From the NCBI GenBank assembly GCA_028571685.1, contig CM053141.1:930001-994000 (forward strand): a stretch of 64,000 bases of DNA. Reading direction: 5' to 3'. Numbering within the stretch: position 1 is the first letter of the stretch; each line of letters starts with the position of its first letter. Made by a program: the position numbers and the translations under genes. Below the pieces are notes generated by a model, which searched no databases, had not been told where the DNA came from, and saw only the letters and a program-made list of their open reading frames with translations. Below are positions 57,300 to 64,000 of the stretch, one piece after another. Origin of the DNA: Heterohyrax brucei (Eukaryota > Chordata > Mammalia > Hyracoidea > Procaviidae).

Positions 57300-58380
57300 A
57301 GGTGGCTCCGTTCAGACGCTCCACGCCCCGCGGGCAAGGCTGTCAGAAGGCCCCGCCGACAGTGCCCCATGCAGCCCGTCCCCGAAGGCCGCCAGACGCG
57401 CATCGGCGAAGATAGCGGTCCCGGGCCACCCCCGGCCCCACAACGCGTCCTAAAGGGTGGCGCGCCCCAGTCTCCCGCAGGCTCTGCGCCCCAGGTGCTG
57501 GGGCACCCCGAGGGTTCCTCCCAGGCCTGGCACACCCTGAGAGTTTCTCCCCGCGATCGGCGCACCCGAGGGTTCCCCACGGGTCCCCCGCACCTACCGT
57601 AGCGGCTCGGCTCGCGGCAGTAGAGCAGGATGGGCAGCGCGTCCTCCCGCTGCGGCTCGGGCTCCGCGCCCCGCAGCTCGCCCGTCGCGGGCGTCACCAC
57701 GAAGCGCTGGGACATCTAGGCGGCCTCTCCGGGCCGGGTGCCGCGGTGGCTGCGGGATGCTGGCCGACCACGGGCCCCGGGCGACAAGGGACTCGCCGGG
57801 CGGAGCCGGGGGGCGGGGCGGCCGAGGGGCGGAGACAGAAGGGGGCGGGACGGCTCGGGAACGGGGTTCAGCCGGGGAAGACCGTCCGCGCCGGGGAGGG
57901 GCTATGGGACCCGGGCGCGCTGGAAGCGCCAGGAGCACCGGAGGAGGCGAGGTCCGGGGCGAGGCGACCCTGGAGAGAGGGAAGAGGTGGCCAGGACCGA
58001 CCCGAGCGGCCTGGGCTGGTGTGGGTGCCAGGCGGCGGGTCGGACTTGGTGCCGACCTTCTCGAGGTCCCAGCCGGCAGACAGGGAGCCCTTGGTCACAC
58101 AGCTCGTAGGGTCGGAACAGCGCGGCGTCGGGGGTCGCGCTGGGGGACCTTGGAAACCTCAGCAGCCGGGTCAGGGCAGTCGAGCTGGGCCCGGAGGGAC
58201 GGACCCTGGGGCGCACCCGCACTGGAGCATCGCCGAGTTGGCCGTGTGATCCTGGGAAGGGCATCAAAAGCCCGCCGCAAGCGCCCAGGACGCCACGGCA
58301 CCCGAGGAGCGACAGCGCCCACCGCCGCCGGGATCCCTCAGGACGCCGCCAGGCCGGTGCCTGCGATTCCTGGAGTGACA
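57300..58380 (-). promoter_or_regulatory. CpG island and likely promoter of exon 1a
   Basis: CpG density is high throughout. GC boxes of the GGGGCGGGG type lie at about 57810-57832 and 57841-57849, about 100-135 bases upstream of the exon 1a ATG. Several long open frames cross the island (up to 309 codons at 57757-58686 on the plus strand), but they have no recognisable protein content and reflect the scarcity of stop codons in GC-rich DNA. Confidence 0.7.
57598..57715 (-). CDS. SLC12A7: Candidate alternative first coding exon of SLC12A7 (KCC4a-type N-terminus with RFxV motif)
   Basis: On the minus strand an ATG at 57715 is directly preceded by an in-frame TAG, so translation of this exon must start here or later. 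It encodes 39 codons plus one base, starting MSQRFVVTP and ending at Ser-Arg-Tyr, followed by a GTAGGT donor (intron from 57597). The start resembles the alternative first exons of KCC2a (MSRRFTVTS) and KCC3a (VRFMVTP). Residues 4-7 are RFVV, which fits the R/K-F-x-V/I docking site for SPAK/OSR1 kinases. The exon lies in a CpG island on the same strand as the usual SLC12A7 exon 1, 44 kb upstream, and ends in the same phase, so it could splice to the same exon 2. Assignment to SLC12A7 is inference from similarity, strand, phase and position. The Kozak context is weak (T at -3). It could instead be an exon of an unrecognised gene. Confidence 0.72.
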
Positions 58381-59059
58381 GCCAGGCGTTGCCTCAACGG
58401 TGGGCTTGGGGAGCCGTGGCCTGGTGCGCCACCCAGCTCCCACCTCCTGGCCACAGAGTTCAGCCCCTGTGGCTGGGAAGTTGGGCAGAAAGAGGCCTCT
58501 GACAGCTCTGTCTTCGTAGAGACCCTTGAGCGGGTGGGGGGCGGGGGCAAAGAGTGTCAAGCCCTGCTGGGACCAGTGGACAGAAATCCGGGGACAGCTG
58601 CCACTCTGGGTGCTCTGCTCCCCACACACAGTCACAGCTGGTTTCCAGCTCACTTTTCTTCTGGTGCCTTAGGTCTTTGTTGCTGAGCATATTAGCCATA
58701 TTGCCACCCCTTCACCCTTGTTAACCCAACAAAGTTTAGTGGTCACTGCCCCTGGGCATGAGATAGGTGACAGAGTGCCTGCCTCTTTGAAGTGTGCCTT
58801 CTACAGGGGAGATGAAGCACAGAAAGGGGAACTCTGAGTAACAGCTACCCAGGGAAAGGGTCTGGGAGGGTGAGATTTTAGGCAGGGTATCAGGAAAGGC
58901 CCTGGGAGAAGCTGAGGTTTGAAAAATGACTTAAAGAAAGTAAGTGGTCAGCTGTGCAAGGGTCTACTCACACACCTGCCTCATGGCCTATGACGGCTGC
59001 TGCTGGTCCAGCCATCACATCTAATTTCAGTGGCAAAGAGAGGAGATGCAGGAAAGGTA
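58381..59059. other. No gene seen
   Basis: Unique sequence upstream of the exon 1a island and left of the second MaLR provirus. Confidence 0.45.
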
Positions 59060-59739
59060 TGTCTCAGTGATCTAGTGCTGCTACAATAGACATACCACAA
59101 GCAGACAGCTTTAACAAACAGAAATGTATTCTTTTTCAGTCTAGGGGGCTGGAAGTCCAAATTCAGTTCCACAGCTCCAGGGGAAGGCTTTTTCTTTTTG
59201 TCAGCTCTGGAAAAAGGCCCTTGTCATGAGTCTCCCCGTGGTTTAGGAGCTTCTCTACACAGGGACCTCAGGTCCACAGGATGCCCTCCACTCAGTGCAG
59301 TGTTCTCAGTGGTGGGGGGTTCCTCTATCTCTCTACTTCGTTCTCTCTTTGATCTCTCGAAAGAGACTGCCTCCAGGTACAGCCTCACCTTCCACCTTGA
59401 GTCCTGCCTAGTTAGTATCACTGTTTCTAATTCTGACTCACTAACATCACAGAGGTAGGATTCACAACGCACAGGAAAGTCACATCAGATGTCAAGATGG
59501 AATCGTGGTCTAGCCAATTTGGTACACATCTTTGGAAGACACAATTAGGTCCCTAGCACTCCACCCTTTGGACTCCCCAAAATTCATATCACTGCTGCAT
59601 TAGACATTCACCCCCGTCGTATCATAGCAAAAGTCTTAAATCAACTCCAAGTCCCTAACCCAAAAGGTCTTTCCTTCTGTGAAATCAAGATACTAACAGT
59701 CTACTTCCAAATCGGAGGCACCAACAGGCTCAAGTGAGA

Positions 59740-60096
59740 CGTTTCTGTGAGAGCGGGATAGCTGGAGGGGAGGGAGCTACTGGCCCCAGGGGTCACGGAC
59801 CGAATCGTAGCTCTCGAAGCTGTGCAGACGCGTGGCTGGGCCATGCTGCCCGGTGCTCTGTATGCCGTGAACCCTCCCTCTGTGAGGTTAGTGACAGAGG
59901 ACGGTGGACAGTTGTGCTGCTGACCAGGGTCAGGAGTCACTGGGTGAAGTTGATTTCTTGTGCCTTGAGGCAGAGAGAGTGTGGGCCCCTGGAGCCGGCA
60001 TCGTGAATTCAAACTTGTAGCCTCCTGAACCAGCTTGTCTTTGCTGAGGTCATTAGTCGTGACATTTCTGTTAGAGTGGTACCGGGTGACTAAGAC
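59740..60096 (+). mobile_element. LTR-like insertion inside the second provirus
   Basis: The right end reads CATTTCTGTTAGAGTGGTAC and GGGTGACTAAGACA, the typical 3' end of the LTR family seen elsewhere here, in the plus orientation. The left part is unlike the other copies, so the subfamily is uncertain. Confidence 0.5.
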
Positions 60097-60961
60097 ACCA
60101 AGCAACTCAGCGAACACAGTAGCTCTCACGACTTAAACGTACTCCTCTGTTTAGACAGTGGCCCTGACCTCTGGACTCTCACCCTGGCCACACTCTCCAG
60201 GTTCTGAGCTGAGGCCCCTCGGCCCCTGGCTTCAGCTCTGCCTCCCGGGCCCACCAGGAGGGCCGCTCCGCTCCCTCGCACTTGGGCAGCCCCATTCTCT
60301 CAGTCCATCTGAGTGGTGGCCCTACTCCCTTGGCCCCGGCAGGCCCACTTCTCTGCTCCCTGGGCCCGGCAGCCTCCCCCGACAACCAGCAGCAGATCTA
60401 GCCCCCTCCCTCGGCACACATGAACAGCAGCCCCACACTCCACAATCAAGCTGGTGAAGATCTGACTCTTGGAGACCTAGAAGGCTGCGGTCTCACCTGT
60501 GGAAACATCAGAGGCCACAGCTTCGCCCTTTGAGACCTCAGAGGCAGTGGCACTGCCCTTTGAGACTGAGGCAACTCTGCTTCCTGGGCTCCTTCTCTTT
60601 TCAGCTTCTGCTTCCTGGTTCCTTGGGCTCTCCGCCCCTTGGGCCTCTCTGCCCAAGCCCGCCCAGCTAGCAAGGGTTCCAAAACTACGTAGACATACTG
60701 AAAAAACCCAGAGGCATCCGACTCTGCGAGCAAACTTCAGCCAGAGGGCACCCAGCCGTCTCACCGCTCCGTGGGTCGGCTCCAGCACTATCTCCCATGG
60801 GTCTCCGGGTTCTGCAGCTGCGGTTTCCCTTCTCTCCTGCTCCTTCTTGCCACCTGCGCCATCCCCAGTATAAGAGCTCGCCTCATTTCCTTCTGAGTCC
60901 TCCCCAGAACTGTCTCTGATATCATAATTCCACCAAAAGTCTCTTGAAGGCAATCTAGGCT

Positions 60962-61440
60962 TGCTGTTGTTAGGTGCTGACAAGTTGATTTCAACTCATA
61001 GTTGAACCGTGCCCAGAGGAACCAAACGCTGCCCTGTCCTGTGCCACGCGGGACTGTTACTCTGGAGTCCGTTGTTGCAGCCATGTGTCAGTCCAGCTTG
61101 CTGGGGCCTTCCTCTCTCTCACTGACCCTCTACTAAGTGTGATGTCCTCCACCAGGGACCGATCCCTCCTGACGCGATGTCCAAGGTGTGTAAGAGGTAG
61201 GACTCCACCCTTGTTCGTGAGGAGCACTCGGGTTGCACTTTTCTAAGACTGATCTGTTTCCTCCTGGGCGGTCCGTGGTACACTCAGTGTTCTCCTCCAG
61301 CACCACAATGCAAAGGCGCCAATTCTTCTGCTGCTTCCTTATTTATTGTCCAGCTTTCACACGCAGGTGACGTGATGGCACATATCACGGCGTGGGTCAG
61401 ACACTTTTACTACTAGGTATTTTAAGTCTTCCGCCTCCAT
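60962..61440 (-). mobile_element. RTE/BovB-like LINE, 3' end
   Basis: Plus-strand reading matches the copy at 16418 throughout: GTTAGGTGCTGACAAGTTG tail, CTACTAAGTGTGATGTCCTC, GAGGAGCACTCGGGTTGCAC and CACCACAATGCAAAGGCGCC. 5'-truncated; stop codons throughout. Confidence 0.85.
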
Positions 61441-61474
61441 GTGTTCCTTGTCTCAAAACAAATTCCACACTTTA

Positions 61475-63655
61475 AGTGTGGGGCCTCACACTGCCTAACT
61501 TTAGAAACTGTTGTACAACCACATTAGTTAAAACAGCCTAGGGCTGGTACCACAATGGGTACACAGGCCAGCAGAACAGAATTGAGACTCCAGACATAAA
61601 ATCATCAGCTATGGGCAGCTGATATTTGACAAAGGACCAAAGTCCATTAATTGAGGAAGAGGCAGTCTCTTTCACAAATGGTGCTGTCACAAGTGAATTA
61701 TCTAGCAGCCAAAAAATGAAACAGGACCTGCACTTCACATCATACACAAAAACTAACTCACAATGGATCAAAGATTTAAATATAAAATCTAAAACAATAA
61801 AGATGATGGAAGAAAAACTAGGACAATGCTAGGATCCCAATATACAGCATAAACAAAATACAAAACATTGCTAACTATGCACACGCTCCACAACAGAAAA
61901 TAGGTAACTGGGATCTCCTCAAAGTCAAATGCTTATGCCCGTCCAGAGACTCACCAAAAGAGTGAAAAGACAACCTGCAGACAGGGAAAAGTTGGCTACA
62001 ACAATTCTGATCAGTGTCTAGTCGCTAACACCCACAAGAAACTATAGTATGTCAACAAAAAAAAAGACAACCTGACTAACAAACGGGCAAAGGGTGTGAA
62101 CAGATATTGCACCGCAGCAGGCCTTCGGCAGGCCAACAGACACGTGAGAAAATGCTCATAATCATCAGCCATTAGAGAAATGCAGATCAAGACTACAGTG
62201 AGGTACTGTCTTGTACAAGCAAGGCTAGTGTTAATCCCAGACCCTCAGAATAATAAACATTGGAGAGGCTGTGGAGAGACTGGCACACACGCATTGCTGG
62301 TGAGAACGCGGAATGGTACCACCACTTTGGAAATCCATTTGGTATGCCCTTAAAAAGCTAGAAATAGAAACACTGTACAATCCAGCAACCCCCGTCTTCG
62401 GAATACAGCCTAGAAAATAAGAGCTGTCACACAAGTAGGTAGACACATACCGGTGTTCGCTGCAGCAGGCTCCACAACAGCAAAAAGATGGGTCCAGCCT
62501 AGGTGCCCTTCAGCGGGTGAGTGGATGAACCAGCTACAGTGTGTTCCCATGATGGAATACTGCGCGCTGATAAAGAACAATGATGAACTGGGGAAACATC
62601 TCATGACCTGAAGGCATGTGGAAGACATCACGCTGAGTGAAATTAGTCAGTCACAAAAGGACAAATATTGTATGAAACTACTGTTATAAGAACTCAAGAA
62701 AAAGTTTAAACAGTCTGATGGTTACAAAGGTGAAGAGGATGGGAGAAGGAAATCACTGACTAGATTATAGACAGGAATCGTTTCAGGTGAAGAGACAGAC
62801 AACACACAGTGCAGGAGGAGTCAGCACAGCTAGACTCAACCAAGAGTTAAGAAATTTCCGGAATAAAAACAAACACTTCTAGGGACACAGTAGCAGCAGC
62901 AGTTGTCTAGGAACCCTGGTTTCAGGGGACATCTGGCTTGGTTGGCATAAAAAAATGTTTATGAAGAATACATGCTACATCCCCCCTTGGTGAGTGGTGT
63001 CCGTGGTCCTAAAAGCTGGCAAGCAGCCGTCTAAGAAGCATCAGCTGCTCCTCAAGCACCTGGAGGAGAGGAGCACGAAGACCACCAAAGACAGTGGGAC
63101 AACATGAGCCTGAGAGACAGAAAGGGCCACGTAGACCACAGGCCCCATCAGCCTGAGACAAGAACTAAACTGTGCCAGTTGTCACCACGGCTGCCACGAC
63201 AGGGAGCACAACAGAGTTCCCGATGTAGCGGGAGAGAAGTTGGGTACCAAGCCTGAATTCTAGCAAAAGACCAGAACTGATGGTCTGACACGCTGACAGT
63301 CCAGAGAAGACACGTCCCCCAGACTCTCTGTTAGCCCAGAACTGAAATCCTTCCTCAAGTTAACTTTTTAGACAAGGATTGGGCTGGACTACAACACACA
63401 GAATGACACGGATAAAGAGTGTGCTCCTTAGGGTGACTAGGTACATGAGGCAGGCTCAAGGGGCAGCTCCCGTCACAGGCGAGAGGAGAAGGCGGGAGGA
63501 GATGGCGGCTGATCGGATGTGGCAAATACAGGGTGGACAGGAGGCGTGTGCTGCCGCCGGCTGGGGAGAGCGACTGGGGTCACGTAACAAAACATATGCA
63601 ACTTTTTATAAGACAGACTGACTTTTTCATTTACAACACAACAAAAAATATATAT
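61475..63655 (+). mobile_element. L1 LINE, ORF2 C-terminal part plus 3' UTR
   Basis: Begins with the L1 ORF2 block for CTGGTACCACAATGGGTAC and ACAGGCCAGCAGAACAG. The frame at 61626-61832 and later pieces (HWRGCGETGTHALL near 62250) follow L1 ORF2 but with stops and frameshifts. The 3' UTR matches the copies at 20590 and 29000 and ends in an A/T-rich tail at about 63655. 5'-truncated and dead. Confidence 0.88.
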
Positions 63656-64000
63656 ATATTTTTTAAAAAAGCAACCACTTCCATGTTTCAGGCGTCTGTT
63701 AGAGTAGCAGCCCCTCCAGTACTAAGCCTCACCTTAGCCACTAGTGCTCTGCACTGGCGCCCTCCTGGAAGTGGGACTTCCAGAAGGAGTGACTTACTCT
63801 CTTACGGCCAAGGGGCTAAAAGTCTGCACTCGGGGGGGTGGCACAGGGAGGGCTGTCTCTCTACTGCTGCTGGGGGAAGGCCCTTGTGGACAGTCTTCCC
63901 CTCAAGGAATTTAGCACAAGAGCTCTGAGACATCCTCGGCTCCCAGGGCTGCTTTCTTGGGGGCAAGAGTCTCCCCCATTGCTGGGTTTGTATCTCTCTT

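Larger units (their letters stand above)
13813..57597 (-). other. SLC12A7: Putative long intron/promoter spacer between SLC12A7 exons 1a and 1b
   Basis: If exon 1a splices to the common exon 2, this stretch is intronic in the 1a transcript and intergenic upstream DNA for the 1b transcript. It holds the 1b promoter, an orphan CpG island near 40.7 kb and many transposable elements. I recognise no coding exon of any other gene inside it. In human, SLC6A19 is the next gene upstream of SLC12A7; nothing resembling it is seen here. Confidence 0.5.
59060..64000 (-). mobile_element. Second MaLR-type provirus, interrupted by three later insertions, runs off the right edge
   Basis: The 3' LTR (59060-59555) and internal region (59556 onward) match, block for block, the provirus at 31106-33068. 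The internal sequence breaks at about 59740, resumes at about 60097, breaks again at about 60960, and resumes at 63682 (CCACTTCCATGTTTCAGGCG, matching 32450). The 5' LTR begins near 63725 and continues past the window end. No coding content; the internal region is longer than in the first provirus because of the insertions. Confidence 0.78.

Noticed and set aside
57757-58686. A 309-codon plus-strand frame in the exon 1a island
   Set aside because: No recognisable domain, overlapped by other open frames, and explained by few stop codons in GC-rich DNA.

Overview
This window is mammalian nuclear DNA. The interspersed repeats point to an afrotherian, most likely an elephant or a close paenungulate relative. 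At least 14 AfroSINE copies (tRNA-derived SINEs restricted to Afrotheria) are spread through it. They occur with RTE/BovB-like LINEs that share the AfroSINE tail, with L1 3' ends, and with a family of MaLR-type LTRs. There is no bacterial or organellar signal. Almost all of the open reading frames here are chance frames in GC-rich or tandemly repeated DNA.

I can support one gene: SLC12A7 (the K-Cl cotransporter KCC4), on the minus strand. Its usual first coding exon is at 13812-13653, inside a CpG island. The protein begins MPTNFTVVPVEA and the exon ends at a GTGAGC donor. Positions 1-13652 are therefore the 5' part of intron 1, and exon 2 lies off the left edge. About 44 kb upstream on the same strand, a second CpG island holds another first-exon candidate at 57715-57598. 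It has a stop codon directly before its ATG, it starts MSQRFVVTP, and its GTAGGT donor is in the same phase (phase 1). That N-terminus looks like the alternative first exons of KCC2a and KCC3a and carries an RFxV docking motif for the kinases SPAK/OSR1, which the usual KCC4 exon lacks (NFTV). I read the two as alternative promoters of one gene, giving kinase-docking and non-docking N-termini.

Layout: 1-13.65 kb, SLC12A7 intron 1 with AfroSINEs and many minisatellites. 13.4-14.1 kb, CpG island and promoter of exon 1b. 14.1-40.2 kb, repeat-rich spacer (RTE, L1 and MaLR elements, one two-LTR MaLR provirus, a homopurine tract). 40.2-41.4 kb, an orphan CpG island with a GC-box minisatellite and a strong CTCF-like motif. 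41.4-57.3 kb, more spacer including a 2 kb RTE copy with a mutated reverse-transcriptase active site. 57.3-58.4 kb, CpG island with exon 1a. 59.06-64 kb, a second MaLR provirus interrupted by an LTR-like element, an RTE fragment and an L1.

If both first exons belong to SLC12A7, 13.8-57.6 kb is intronic for the longer transcript and the whole left 57.7 kb lies within one transcription unit. Minisatellite density is high, which fits the GC-rich, subtelomere-like setting SLC12A7 has in human (5p15.33).
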